Below, one piece after another: positions 1 through 8,764 of a stretch of DNA of 64,000 bases. Where the stretch lies: NCBI GenBank assembly GCA_963733505.1, contig CAVTDW010000012.1, positions 81,565 through 145,564 on the forward strand. Reading direction: 5' to 3'. How positions within the stretch are numbered: the first letter of the stretch is position 1; every line of letters starts with the position of its first letter. Source of the stretch: JALYXV01 sp963733505 (GTDB taxonomy: Bacteria; Actinomycetota; Acidimicrobiia; Acidimicrobiales; Palsa-688). Made by a program: the position numbers and the translations under genes. Under the pieces are notes generated by a model. It did no database searches and was not told where the DNA came from. It saw only the letters and a list, made by a program, of their open reading frames with translations.

Positions 1-175
1 GCGGCAACTCCACGGTGCGCTCCCGGGCCAGGCTGTGCACCGCCACCGCCGCCAGCTGGAGGCGGATGCCGGTCCGAGACTCGATGTCGTCGCCGTCGCG
101 GAGCAACAACTGGGCCAGGGCCGCGCCCACGTTGCCACACCCCAGCAGTCCGACGCGGATGGTCCCTGGCTCCAC
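1..175 (-). CDS. hom: Homoserine dehydrogenase, N-terminal fragment (cut by window edge)
   Basis: This is the 5' end of homoserine dehydrogenase, which reduces aspartate semialdehyde to homoserine on the route to threonine and methionine. About 58 codons are visible before the window ends. The N-terminus VGLLGCGNVGAALAQLL (residues 8-24) carries the GxGxxG nucleotide-binding loop seen at this position in the family. GTG at 175 is the likely start. It lies 11 bases after the lysA stop, in the argS-lysA-hom order common in actinobacteria, so the three are probably co-transcribed. Only the Rossmann start is visible, so the identification leans on gene order as well as motif. Confidence 0.85.
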   Translation of the reverse strand, partial: MEPGTIRVGLLGCGNVGAALAQLLLRDGDDIESRTGIRLQLAAVAVHSLARERTVELP

Positions 176-186
176 GGCGGCCGAGG

Positions 187-1494
187 CTACAGCCCGACGT
201 CGAGGGCCAGCAGGTCCTCGTCGGTTTCGCGCCGGATCACCGTTCGGGCGGTGCCGTCGCGCACGAAGACGACCGGGGGCCGTCCGACCTTGTTGTAGTT
301 GGACGCCATGGAATGGCCGTAGGCGCCGGTCACCGGCGTCGCCAGGATGTCGCCCACTCGCAGATCAGCGGGAAGGTTGGCATTTCGCACGATCAGGTCA
401 CCGGACTCGCAATGCTTACCGACGACGGTGGCGGTGAACGGGCGGGCGGCGGCCGTCGCCCGGGGCAGGAATGCCTCGTACCCGCTGCCGTAGAGCACCG
501 GCCGGGGGTTGTCGCTCATGCCGCCATCGACGCTCACGTAGGTCCGGATGCCCGGGATGGTCTTGATGGTGCCGACGGTGTAGCAGGTAATCCCCGCCGC
601 GGCCACGATCGCCCTGCCCGGTTCGGCGGTCAGTCGCACCGATTCCGCGATACCCGCAGCCCCGGCCGCTCCGCGCACCGCGGCGGCCCATTCGGCGAGC
701 GACGGCGCCTTTTCCCCCTCGACGTATGCCACGCCAAGTCCCCCCCCGATGCAGAGTTCCTCCAGGCCAAGGGGGGAGAAGAACTCGGCCAGCACACCGG
801 TCGCCCGTTCGAACGACGACAGCTCGAAGATCAGGCTGCCGATGTGGGCGTGGATGCCCACCAGCTCCACCGACGAGCCCGGATGGCGGAGGCGGCGCAC
901 CGCCTCGGCGGCCGCCCCGCTGGCGATGCCGAAGCCGAACTTGGAGTCGTCCTGGCCGGTCTGGACGTACTCGTGGGTGTGGGCCTCGATGCCCGGCGTG
1001 ACCCGCAGCAGGACCTGGGGCTTCGACGTGGCGCCGGGCCGCCAGAGGCGATCGAGACGGTCGATCTCGTCGAAGCTGTCGACCACGATGCGGCCCACGC
1101 CGGCCGAAAGGGCGGCGGCGAGCTCGCGCTCGGACTTGTTGTTGCCGTGCATGACCAGCCGGTCGGCGGGGACGCCGGCCCGCAACGCCACATGGAGCTC
1201 ACCGCCCGTCGAGACGTCGATCCACATTCCCTCCTCGTGGGCCAGGCGAGCCATGGCGAGGCAGAAAAACGCCTTGGACGCGTAAGCAACTCCGTCGCCG
1301 AACGCCTCGACCGCCTGGCGGCAGCGGCGCCGCAGGTGGTCCTCGTCGTAGACGAACACCGGGGTACCGACGTCCTGGCACAGGTCGAGCAGGTCGACGC
1401 CGCCGACCGAGAGCCGCCCATCGGCGGCGATAACGGCGTTGTCGGGTAGCAGCTCACTCGGCAGCGGGGGCGCCGGGAGTTTGGCCTCGGTCAC
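187..1494 (-). CDS. lysA: Diaminopimelate decarboxylase
   Basis: This enzyme catalyses PLP-dependent decarboxylation of meso-diaminopimelate to lysine, the last step of lysine synthesis, in the cytoplasm. At 435 aa it has normal length. Visible features are the PLP lysine in YASKAF (Lys74), the glycine-rich phosphate loop GGGLGVAY, the AEPGRAI motif, CESGDL and the C-terminal GAYGHSMASNYN block that holds the catalytic Tyr region of group IV decarboxylases. GTG at 1494 is preferred because it overlaps the argS stop as GTGA. A longer in-frame reading to 1569 would add 25 Arg/Pro-rich residues inside argS and is unlikely. The gene sits between argS and hom. Confidence 0.95.
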   Translation of the reverse strand: MTEAKLPAPPLPSELLPDNAVIAADGRLSVGGVDLLDLCQDVGTPVFVYDEDHLRRRCRQAVEAFGDGVAYASKAFFCLAMARLAHEEGMWIDVSTGGELHVALRAGVPADRLVMHGNNKSERELAAALSAGVGRIVVDSFDEIDRLDRLWRPGATSKPQVLLRVTPGIEAHTHEYVQTGQDDSKFGFGIASGAAAEAVRRLRHPGSSVELVGIHAHIGSLIFELSSFERATGVLAEFFSPLGLEELCIGGGLGVAYVEGEKAPSLAEWAAAVRGAAGAAGIAESVRLTAEPGRAIVAAAGITCYTVGTIKTIPGIRTYVSVDGGMSDNPRPVLYGSGYEAFLPRATAAARPFTATVVGKHCESGDLIVRNANLPADLRVGDILATPVTGAYGHSMASNYNKVGRPPVVFVRDGTARTVIRRETDEDLLALDVGL

Positions 1495-3107
1495 ATGCGC
1501 TCCGGGGCGGCAACGCCGAGGAGTCCGAGGCCGATGCCGAGGCCGATGCGGGCCGCTTCCACCAGCCATAACCGGGCCTGGGTCAGCTCGGCGGGTACGT
1601 CGGAGTGCAGCACGTAGCAGTCGTGGTAGAAGCCATGGAAGCGGTCGGCCAGCTCCCGGACCCAGGTCGTCACCTTGTGCGGGGCCCGCTCGGCGCAGGC
1701 CAGCGCCACCACTTCGGGCAGTTCCGACAGGGCCCGCAGGACCTCGAGTTCCCTCGGGTGGGTGAGCAGCGTGAGGTCGGCTTCGGCGATCGGCATTCTG
1801 GAGACGCCGCGCTTGTCGGCCTCCCGGCCAATGCCCGCGATGCGGGCGTAGGCCATCTGCACGTAGAAGACCGGGCTTTCCTTCGACTCGGCCCGCACCT
1901 TGTCCAGGTCGACGACGGTCGCCTGATCGGGCGAGTTGACCAGGCTGAGCAGGCGCATCGCGTCGGGCCCGATGTCGTCGACCAGGTCGTCGAGGTCGAC
2001 GGCGTTGCCCGCCCGCTTGGACATGCGCCCGCTGGCGAGGGAGATCATCTGGCCGAGGCGGATCTCGAGGCGTTCGGGGTCGACGCCCAAGGCGGCCACG
2101 CCCGCCTTCAGGCTCGGCACCTGGCCCTCGTGGTCGGCGCCCCAGACGTTGATCACCCGGTCGAATCCCCGGGTGACGAACTTGTTCCAGTGATAGGTCA
2201 TGTCGCCGGCCAGGTAGGTCCAGTCGCCGTCGGACTTGCGTAGCACCCGCTTCTCCCGGGGATCACCCAGCTCCGCGGTGCGCAGCCACAGCGCCCCGTC
2301 CTCGGTGTAGGTGAGGCCGCCCGCCTCGAGCTGGGCCATGGTTTCGCCCATGGCCGGGCTCTCCTCGATGGAGGCCTGGCTGAACCACTCGTCGAAGTGG
2401 ATGTTGATCTCGGCCAGCTGCAACTTGATGTAGCCGAGGGTCCGCTCGGCCGCCCAGCGTCCCGCGGCCGCGATGTCGTCGGGACCCTCGTAGGCCGCGG
2501 CCAAGCCCTTGATGAACCCGGCGGGGTAGCCGCCTTCGGGAAGGGGCTCGCCATTGCGCCGGGCCAGCAGGCTGGCGCCCAGGCGCCGGATCTGGCCCCC
2601 GGTGTCGTTGACGTAGTACTCCCGACTGACCAGCCAGCCGCAGCGCTCGAGCAACCGGCCGACGGCGTCACCGTAGGAGGCCCACCAACCGTTGCCGACG
2701 TGCAGCGGGCCGGTCGGGTTGGCCGAGACGAACTCGATCTGTACCGTCTTGGCGTGACCCAGGTCGAGGCGGGCGTAGTCACGCTCACCGCCCGCCACCA
2801 CGTCCTCCAGGACGTCGTAGAGCCAGCCGTCGTCGAGGTAGAAGTTGAGAAAGCCGGGACCGGCGATCTCGACTTTGCGCACGTGGCGCGGCGGGTGCTC
2901 GGTCAACTGGGCCTGCAGTTCGGCCGCCAGTTGCCGCGGCGGTCGACCCGACGTCTTGGCCATGGTCAGGGCGATGTTGCTGGACCAGTCGCCGTGCTCG
3001 CGCCGAGCGGGGCGCTCGAGGTGCACCGCGGCGGCGTCCACCTCGATGCCGAGCGTGTTCAGGGAGGCGGCGACAGCCTCGGCGAGGGTGCTTCGGATGG
3101 CGGTCAC
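1491..3107 (-). CDS. argS: Arginyl-tRNA synthetase
   Basis: This class I aminoacyl-tRNA synthetase charges tRNA-Arg. The 538 aa product begins with an Arg-tRNA synthetase N-terminal domain, then the HIGH-type signature HVGN at residues 136-139 within NPTGPLHVGNG. The KMSKS-type loop appears as GRMSKRAGN, and a C-terminal DALR-type anticodon-binding region follows. Length and motif order fit the family. Its stop overlaps the lysA start by four bases. By chance or design, a tRNA-Arg gene lies about 530 bases upstream on the other strand. Confidence 0.97.
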   Translation of the reverse strand: MTAIRSTLAEAVAASLNTLGIEVDAAAVHLERPARREHGDWSSNIALTMAKTSGRPPRQLAAELQAQLTEHPPRHVRKVEIAGPGFLNFYLDDGWLYDVLEDVVAGGERDYARLDLGHAKTVQIEFVSANPTGPLHVGNGWWASYGDAVGRLLERCGWLVSREYYVNDTGGQIRRLGASLLARRNGEPLPEGGYPAGFIKGLAAAYEGPDDIAAAGRWAAERTLGYIKLQLAEINIHFDEWFSQASIEESPAMGETMAQLEAGGLTYTEDGALWLRTAELGDPREKRVLRKSDGDWTYLAGDMTYHWNKFVTRGFDRVINVWGADHEGQVPSLKAGVAALGVDPERLEIRLGQMISLASGRMSKRAGNAVDLDDLVDDIGPDAMRLLSLVNSPDQATVVDLDKVRAESKESPVFYVQMAYARIAGIGREADKRGVSRMPIAEADLTLLTHPRELEVLRALSELPEVVALACAERAPHKVTTWVRELADRFHGFYHDCYVLHSDVPAELTQARLWLVEAARIGLGIGLGLLGVAAPERM

Positions 3108-3171
3108 AGTTTCCTAAATCGTCGCAGGTCTGGCAGGGGACCGAAAACGCTATTGCGCCTTCCCCTTGGCG

Positions 3172-3552
3172 CTACGGGCCGTCGTGGCGGCTCGGACGAT
3201 CCTCGAGGAAGGCCGCCACTCGATCGAGCAGCTCCAGCGGATCGAACGGCTTGGTGATGTAGTCGTCCGCCACCTCGCGACCTCGGGCCACATCGTTGGC
3301 CTGGGCCTTGGCTGACAGGAGGATGATCGGTATCGACTGGGTTTCCGGCGCCGCCTTGAGCGAACGGGCCACGTCCAGGCCGTCCATACCCGGCATCATC
3401 ACGTCGAGGATGATCAGGTCGGGCTGGTCGTCGCGGGCCCGGGTCAGGCCGGTCATGCCGTTCTCAGCCGAGATGACGGTGTACCCCTCGATTTCGAAGT
3501 TGACCTGGAGCAACTTGACGATCACCGGGTCGTCGTCGATTACCAATACCAT
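3172..3552 (-). CDS. Single-domain response regulator (CheY/PleD receiver)
   Basis: This is a 126 aa receiver domain with no output domain. The acidic pocket is IDDDP near the N-terminus. The phospho-acceptor Asp lies in LDVMMPGMDG and the conserved Lys in SAKAQ. Such stand-alone receivers pass phosphate on or act by protein contact; no partner kinase is adjacent. ATG at 3552 is chosen because GTGGGG lies a few bases upstream; GTG at 3564 is possible. A longer reading would run into the tRNA gene on the other strand. It precedes argS by 64 bases in the same direction. Confidence 0.88.
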   Translation of the reverse strand: MVLVIDDDPVIVKLLQVNFEIEGYTVISAENGMTGLTRARDDQPDLIILDVMMPGMDGLDVARSLKAAPETQSIPIILLSAKAQANDVARGREVADDYITKPFDPLELLDRVAAFLEDRPSRHDGP

Positions 3553-3636
3553 CCGTGGCCCCACTGAGCCGATGGTATGGGACTCAGCTCTGGTACCGCC
3601 GTCGAGCGCAGCGCCGGTCGCTAAGCTCGGCGCCGG

Positions 3637-3708
3637 GCCCTCGTAGCTCAGGGGATAGAGCACCGCCCTCCGGAGGCGGGTGCGCAGGTTCGAATCCTGC
3701 CGGGGGCA
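3637..3708 (+). tRNA. tRNA-Arg (anticodon CCG)
   Basis: A full cloverleaf can be folded. The acceptor stem GCCCTCG pairs with CGGGGGC (one G-U pair). The D-arm is GCTC...GAGC. The anticodon stem CCGCC/GGCGG encloses loop CTCCGGA with anticodon CCG at 3670-3672. The T-arm is GCAGG-TTCGAAT-CCTGC. The discriminator base is A at 3708, followed by CCG, so a full CCA end is not encoded. Confidence 0.97.
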
Positions 3709-3725
3709 CCGACCGGGAGGGGCAC

Positions 3726-4289
3726 ATGACTGACATCGCGCACCATCATCGGCGGGCGCTCGACGAGACCCGCAAGATCGTGGCGGGCATCACGCCCGAG
3801 CAGCTGAGCCACCCGACGCTGGACGGGGACTGGAACGTCCGGGCCCTGCTCAACCACGTCGTGACGGGCAACTGGTGGGCGGCCGAGCTCGGCGCCGGTC
3901 GAACCATCGCCGAGGTCGGCGACCGGCTCGACGGCGACATTCTCGGCGACGACCCACTGGCGGCGTACGACGAGTCCGCGACGGCAGCGGCGGAGGTCTT
4001 CGAAGCGCCGGGAGCCCTGGACGCGCCCTGCGCGGTGTCGTACGGCCCGGTGCCTGGGTCGGTCTTTGCCGGGCATCGGTTCACCGACGTCCTGATCCAT
4101 GGCTGGGACCTGGCGAAATCGACCGGCCAGGACAGCACCCTCGACCCCGAGTTGGTCGACGCCTGCATCGCCGTCATGGAGCCCCAAACCGCACTCCTGA
4201 ACTCTGGCGCGTTCGGTACACGAGTCGAGGTTTCCGACGACGCCGACGCGCAGACCCGCCTGCTCGGCATGCTGGGCCGCCGGGCGTAA
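3726..4289 (+). CDS. TIGR03086-family protein (DinB / mycothiol-dependent maleylpyruvate isomerase fold)
   Basis: This 187 aa protein matches the actinobacterial TIGR03086 group: an N-terminal four-helix bundle with DGDWNVRALLNHVVTGNWW near residues 35-55 and the later FTDVLIHGWDLAKSTGQ block. The bundle resembles DinB and mycothiol-dependent maleylpyruvate isomerase, which bind a metal through histidines; His residues in LLNH and LIHGW are candidates. The true substrate is unknown. ATG at 3726 follows GGGAGGGG, a strong ribosome binding site, just after the tRNA gene. Confidence 0.82.
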   Translation: MTDIAHHHRRALDETRKIVAGITPEQLSHPTLDGDWNVRALLNHVVTGNWWAAELGAGRTIAEVGDRLDGDILGDDPLAAYDESATAAAEVFEAPGALDAPCAVSYGPVPGSVFAGHRFTDVLIHGWDLAKSTGQDSTLDPELVDACIAVMEPQTALLNSGAFGTRVEVSDDADAQTRLLGMLGRRA

Positions 4290-4570
4290 GTGTGACGAGG
4301 CGCTGCTAGGGCGAGCCGGTCGCGCGCTGGTGCGGTCCCTCCTGGGCCTGCGCCGCGATTGCGCGCACGAAAGCCGACGCGGTATGGCGCAAACGCCGTG
4401 ATTCGCCTCCGGTGCGAAGCGCTGCGCCATTTTCGCGACATGGCGCGGAATACGGAACTCTCGTCTGACCTGCGATTTCTCGCTTCACGCGGACGAGACA
4501 AACACTCAAGCGGCGAAGACGGCCCTACGACACATCGGACCCAAACTCCCCCAGCGGTCAAGGAGATGCG

Positions 4571-5582
4571 ATGGGTCCCAAGCTGCTCAAGATTGTCGTG
4601 GCGATTGTGACCTGTTGTGTCCCCGTCTTGGTCCTCGCCCCACCCGCCCATGCCGCCGGGCCAAGCGACATCGTCACCCAGGTAAACAATCTTCGAGCAA
4701 CGGTCAGCGCAGCCCCGCTCGCCACCGACGCGACCCTCACCTCGGCGGCCCAGCAGTGGGCCAACCACATGGCGAGCACCGGTGTGCTGGCCCATAACCC
4801 CAACCTGGCCACCCAGGCACCCTCCGGATGGACCAAGATCGGAGAGAACATCGGCGACGGCTTCAGCCTGACGGCGGTGTACAACGCGCTCGTTGCCAGC
4901 CCCGACCACTACGCCAACATGGTCGACAAGGCGTTCAACCGCACCGGCGTTGGGGTGGCCACCGACACCAGGGGCCAGGTATGGCTGGCGGAGGCCTTCG
5001 GCGCCTATCCGCCGCCACCGGTGGCCACGCTCGTGTTCCCCACCAGCGGCAGCGTGATCTTCCCCTCCGCCCAGGCGTTCAGCTGGCAGCAGGTTGCGGG
5101 CGCGGTGTACTACTGCCTCGCCGTCGGGACGACCCAGGGCGGGGCCGACTTGGTCAACAGCGGGCTCCTTGCCGCCAACCAGCTCAGCTTCACCGTCCCG
5201 GCGCTTCCGGGCGGCCAGCAGCTGTGGGCCCGGATCTATAGCTACGTGCAGTCCACCTGGACTTGGGCCGACGTCAGGTTCTCGGTGACCGGCCCGAGCA
5301 CGGCGACCTTCACCCGGCCGCTCGCGGGAGCGACAAATGTCGACACCACCCAGCCGTTCACCTGGGCGCCCGTCACCAGTGCCAGTCACTACTGGCTCAG
5401 CATCGGAACCACGCTCGGTGGCTACGACCTGCTCAACACCGGTTCGCTCCCCGCGACCCAGACCAGCGACGCCGTGCCGGCCCTCCCCGTCGGGCCGCAC
5501 CCTGTGGGCCCGGGTCTACAGCTACATCGCCGGAAGCTGGGTCCACTTCAGCGACGTCAGCTTCACCGCCGCGGCGCGCTAA
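4571..5582 (+). CDS. Secreted CAP/SCP-domain protein with two C-terminal repeats (one frameshift)
   Basis: The protein starts with a signal peptide (residues 1-29, ending near AHAAG) and continues as a CAP (SCP/PR1-like) domain. Recognisable blocks are LTSAAQQWANHMAS, GENIGDG and the HYANMVDKAFNRTGVGV / WLAEAFG end. Two similar repeats of about 95 aa follow, each ending in LWAR(I/V)YSY. The second repeat changes frame near 5495-5503: the frame carrying VPALPVG stops matching and RTLWARVYSYIAGSW continues one frame over to a TAA at 5580-5582. A one-base insertion in the consensus explains this. AGGAG sits 5-9 bases before the ATG. Role outside the cell is unknown. Confidence 0.8.
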
Positions 5583-5645
5583 CCCGAGCACCCGCCCTGG
5601 CTCCGCCGTGCCTGACGCGCGGTCGCTCGTGCTGGACGGGTGGCG

Positions 5646-6527
5646 CTAGTGCTGGTGCTTCGGACACCACCAAGTCGTTCGGGTGGCGACGGTCGCCCGC
5701 AGGAGTGGCGTCCCGTCCTTCGGACACAACCCGCCCCGATGGCGCTGCGGCATCAACTCCCCGGTGTGCGAGCCACCCCGCTCGAGGAAGTCGCGCAGGG
5801 TCGATCGGAGGTGGCGGTGGAGCCGGCGAAGCTCGGCGTCGCTGAGTGACATGGCGGGCCGGGTTGGATCGAGCCCGGCCCGCCACAGGATCTCGTCGGC
5901 CGCCAGATTGCCGACCCCCGCCACGCGCGACTGATCCATCAATCGACCCTTGAGCGACATCCGGCTGACCCGCCCGGAACCGTCGGCCGCCGGAGCCGCC
6001 GCAGCCGCCGGAGCCGCCGCAGCCGCCGCAGCGGCCGGGCGAGGCGGCGGGAGGCGTGACGACGCCAGCGCCTGGCGCAACTGGCCGAGTGTGACCGTCA
6101 AGGCGTCAGGACCCATCCGGGTGAGGCCCGGATCGAGTGTCACGCCGCCGAGGCGGCGTGGATCGCGCATAACCAGCCGCCCGCCGTCTGCGAACTCGAG
6201 CGCGAAGCGATCCCACCGGGTCTCCTCGCGATTGGACGAATACCACAGGTCGTCCATCCCGGCGGTGCCATCGACGATGAGGCGCCCGCTCATCCCGAAA
6301 CGAAGGCCAAGTACTGGGCCGGACGCGCTCGTGGGCAGCATCAGCAGCTTCCCCTGCCGATCGGCGCTCACCAAGCGCCGCCCCACCAACGCCGGGGGCA
6401 GGTCGGCCGCGGTCAAGCCACCCTTCAGGTACCAAGAATCCGGTGCCGACACGGCGGCGATCTCGCGACCGAGGGCCTGGCGCTCCGCCAGCCTGCGGTA
6501 CGCCTCGACCTCGGCCAGTTCCGGCAT
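5646..6527 (-). CDS. Fpg/Nei-family DNA glycosylase-lyase
   Basis: This base-excision repair enzyme should remove oxidised bases and nick abasic sites. The 293 aa product starts MPELAEVE; after Met removal the N-terminal Pro would be the nucleophile and Glu the general acid. The H2TH segment is DQSRVAGVGNLAADEILWRAG. The C-terminal zinc-finger region reads CPKDGT...WWCPKH, so the second ligand of each usual CxxC pair is Asp and His. An alanine-rich insert sits near residues 165-185. It is convergent with the CAP gene and divergent from the FrhB-like gene. Whether it prefers Fpg or Nei substrates cannot be told from the sequence. Confidence 0.88.
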   Translation of the reverse strand: MPELAEVEAYRRLAERQALGREIAAVSAPDSWYLKGGLTAADLPPALVGRRLVSADRQGKLLMLPTSASGPVLGLRFGMSGRLIVDGTAGMDDLWYSSNREETRWDRFALEFADGGRLVMRDPRRLGGVTLDPGLTRMGPDALTVTLGQLRQALASSRLPPPRPAAAAAAAAPAAAAAPAADGSGRVSRMSLKGRLMDQSRVAGVGNLAADEILWRAGLDPTRPAMSLSDAELRRLHRHLRSTLRDFLERGGSHTGELMPQRHRGGLCPKDGTPLLRATVATRTTWWCPKHQH

Positions 6528-6584
6528 GACTTGAACGTACCGACACAGCGGCTAGTTCGTCGGCCGCCAGTACGCTCGACGGCC

Positions 6585-7775
6585 ATGGCGCCCCAGAAGC
6601 AACGCTGGCAGGCCCATTGGGCTCACCTCTACGACGAGGTTGTGACGACCGGTTTGTGCACGGGCTGCGCCGGTTGCGTCGTCGCCTGTCCCTATGACGT
6701 CTTGGGCTACGACGACAGCAATGGCGTCTACAAGCCGTTCCACCTCGAGCCCGAAGGCGGCCCAGGGGGCTGCGGTCACGGCGACCGGGGCTGCACCAGC
6801 TGCACCCGAGCCTGCCCCCGTTTTCGGGCATGGGAACCGGAACTCGACACCTTCCTGTTCGGCCGCGAGCGCCTACCCGACGAAATGGACGGCGTCTCGA
6901 AGGACATCATCCTGGCCCGGGCGACCGACCAGGAGGTCCATCAGAAAGGCCAGGACGGTGGCTTGGTGTCGGCCATCCTCCTCTGGTGCCTCGACCACGG
7001 CTACATCGACGCCGCCTTGGTGTCCTACCTCGAAGGCGACGGAACCTCCTGGAAGGCAATACCGGGCGTGGCCCGGACACGGGAGGAGATCCTGGCCGCG
7101 GCGGGATCGCGCTACACCTACTCCGCCAACACGATGGCCTACGCCGAAGCGGTCGCCACCGGGGCGGAGAAGCTGGCCCTGGTCGGGATGAGTTGCCAGA
7201 GCTCGGTGCCGCCGGCCATGAAGGCGCGCAAGGCCGGCAAGCCCGCCCGCCGCTTCGCCCTCAACATCGGGCTGCTGTGCTCCAAGACCTTCGACGACGC
7301 CATCTTCGAGGAGCTGTTCGAGGCCAAGTACGGCCTGCGCAAGCAGGACATGGTGAAGATGAACATCAAGGGCGTGTTCCAGATCTGGATGCGCGACGGC
7401 AGCTACCACGAGGTCAACCTCAAGGAGTGCCACGCCTGGACTCGGGATGGCTGCAAGACCTGCCCCGACTTCGCAGCCGAGCATGCCGACATCTCGACCG
7501 GTGGGATCGGGGCGTTCAACGACTGGACCTTGACGATCGTGCGGACCGACATCGGTCGGGAAATCATGATCAAGATGCTCGAGGACGGCACCATCGAAGG
7601 CCGCCCCGGTGACGACGATCCAGGAGCCATCGCCTTGCTGCGCAAGTTGTCGATTGTGTCGCGGCGACGCTGGCCCGAACAGGCGCTCCCGTTCCCCAAA
7701 GTCGGTGTGCCCCCGCCCAAACCCAAGGCCCCGAAGCCTGCGGAGGCCCCAGCGGCGACCTCCTCGGCGACCTAG
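6585..7775 (+). CDS. Coenzyme F420 hydrogenase/dehydrogenase beta-subunit family Fe-S flavoprotein
   Basis: This 396 aa protein has the FrhB/FdhB architecture. A two-cluster ferredoxin part comes first (CTGCAGCVVACP at residues 24-35, then CGHGDRGCTSCTRACP), followed by the FrhB N- and C-terminal domains with further cysteines (GMSCQSS, LLCSKTF, CKTCPDF). Family members pass electrons between Fe-S clusters, FAD and F420 or ferredoxin. No hydrogenase, formate dehydrogenase or other partner subunit is nearby, so the redox partner is unknown. The C-terminal tail is Pro/Ala/Lys-rich. ATG at 6585 is the first Met before the cluster motifs. Confidence 0.85.
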   Translation: MAPQKQRWQAHWAHLYDEVVTTGLCTGCAGCVVACPYDVLGYDDSNGVYKPFHLEPEGGPGGCGHGDRGCTSCTRACPRFRAWEPELDTFLFGRERLPDEMDGVSKDIILARATDQEVHQKGQDGGLVSAILLWCLDHGYIDAALVSYLEGDGTSWKAIPGVARTREEILAAAGSRYTYSANTMAYAEAVATGAEKLALVGMSCQSSVPPAMKARKAGKPARRFALNIGLLCSKTFDDAIFEELFEAKYGLRKQDMVKMNIKGVFQIWMRDGSYHEVNLKECHAWTRDGCKTCPDFAAEHADISTGGIGAFNDWTLTIVRTDIGREIMIKMLEDGTIEGRPGDDDPGAIALLRKLSIVSRRRWPEQALPFPKVGVPPPKPKAPKPAEAPAATSSAT

Positions 7776-7789
7776 AACTCCAACCTCCG

Positions 7790-7860
7790 CGCGCTCAGGC
7801 AACCGTGGCGCGATAACGCGGCTATGCACCGATAACGCGCGAAGATTGCCTGAGAGCGCG
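7790..7860. repeat. Long imperfect inverted repeat with internal direct repeats
   Basis: The arms CGCGCTCAGGCAA (7790-7802) and TTGCCTGAGAGCGCG (7846-7860) pair over 13 bases with a 2-base bulge. Between them CGATAACGCG occurs twice (7811-7820 and 7830-7839). It lies in the 198-base gap between convergent genes (FrhB-like and UDG), so a bidirectional terminator is the simplest reading. GC-rich CGGCCCACGC repeats follow at about 7911-7950. Confidence 0.6.
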
Positions 7861-7973
7861 GAAGAATGCACCAAAGCCTCGAAGAGCATGAGCGACCCGC
7901 AGGCCCCCGCCGGCCCACGCCGGCCCACGCCCGGCCCACGCCGCAGGCCCACCCCGCAGGCCCACGACCACCG

Positions 7974-8738
7974 CTATCCGCCCTGAGCCGAGTCCCGGCC
8001 CGGATCCCGGCCCAGCTCCCGGGCCCGGGTGAACACGGCGTCGAGCATGGGTTCGGTCAACTTGCCGGTGAAGGTGTTCTGCTGGCTCGGGTGAAACGAG
8101 CACAGCAGCGTCAGCTCGCGATTCCCCGCGAGCACGCCCGTCTCCACCAGGTGCCCGAAGCGGGGCCGGCGGGTCACCCCCAACAACCGTGCCACGGCGT
8201 CGTAGGCGAACTGGCCCAGCACGACGATCACGCGGAGTTCGCCCAGCAGAAGCAGATCGATCTCCCGCCGCAGGTAGGGCGCGCACCGGTCCCGCTCCTC
8301 GACGGTCGGCTTGTTGGCCGGGGGTGCGCAACGAACCGCGGCGCTGACATAGCACCCTGACAGCCGCAGGCCGTCGTCGGCCCGCACGCTCGTCGGCTGG
8401 TTGGCGTAGCCCGCCCGCCACAGGGCAGCGAAAAGCCAGTCGCCGGAGCGATCCCCCGTGAACACCCGCCCGGTGCGGTTGCCCCCGTGCGCGGCCGGCG
8501 CCAGCCCCGCGACCAACAGTCGGGCGGCCGGATCGCCGAACCCCGGGACCGGCCGTCCCCAGTACTCCTCGTCGGCGAACGAGGCCCGCTTCTCGATCGC
8601 CACCTGCTCTCGCCATGCGACCAGGCGTGGGCAGGCGGTGCACGACACCACCTCGCCCGTCACCGCTTCGAGCGAGTCCACGGCTTCGAGCGAGTCCACC
8701 GGATCGAGCGAGTCGTCACCGTCGGGGCGGACTTGCAT
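7974..8738 (-). CDS. Uracil-DNA glycosylase, family 5 (UDGb-like)
   Basis: The enzyme excises uracil and related deaminated bases from DNA. Motif GLAPAAHGGNRTGR and the C-terminal CSFHPSQQNTFTGKL match family 5 rather than family 4 enzymes. Cysteines in CTACPRL near residue 35 and further downstream are candidate 4Fe-4S ligands. The N-terminus has a short duplicated segment (DSLEAVDSLEAV) encoded by an 18-base tandem repeat. ATG at 8738 is preferred; GTG at 8747 is possible. It is divergent from the phosphatase gene, with only 26 bases between them, so their promoters must overlap. Confidence 0.88.
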   Translation of the reverse strand: MQVRPDGDDSLDPVDSLEAVDSLEAVTGEVVSCTACPRLVAWREQVAIEKRASFADEEYWGRPVPGFGDPAARLLVAGLAPAAHGGNRTGRVFTGDRSGDWLFAALWRAGYANQPTSVRADDGLRLSGCYVSAAVRCAPPANKPTVEERDRCAPYLRREIDLLLLGELRVIVVLGQFAYDAVARLLGVTRRPRFGHLVETGVLAGNRELTLLCSFHPSQQNTFTGKLTEPMLDAVFTRARELGRDPGRDSAQGG

Positions 8739-8764
8739 AGCCGACACGGTAGGTTGGCGGCGCT

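Noticed and set aside
1495..1569. Longer lysA start inside argS
   Set aside because: The extra residues are Arg/Pro-rich and the GTGA overlap gives a natural start at 1494.
7911..7950. CGGCCCACGC repeat as a regulatory element
   Set aside because: Short, low-complexity GC-rich text between convergent genes; no symmetry or link to a promoter.
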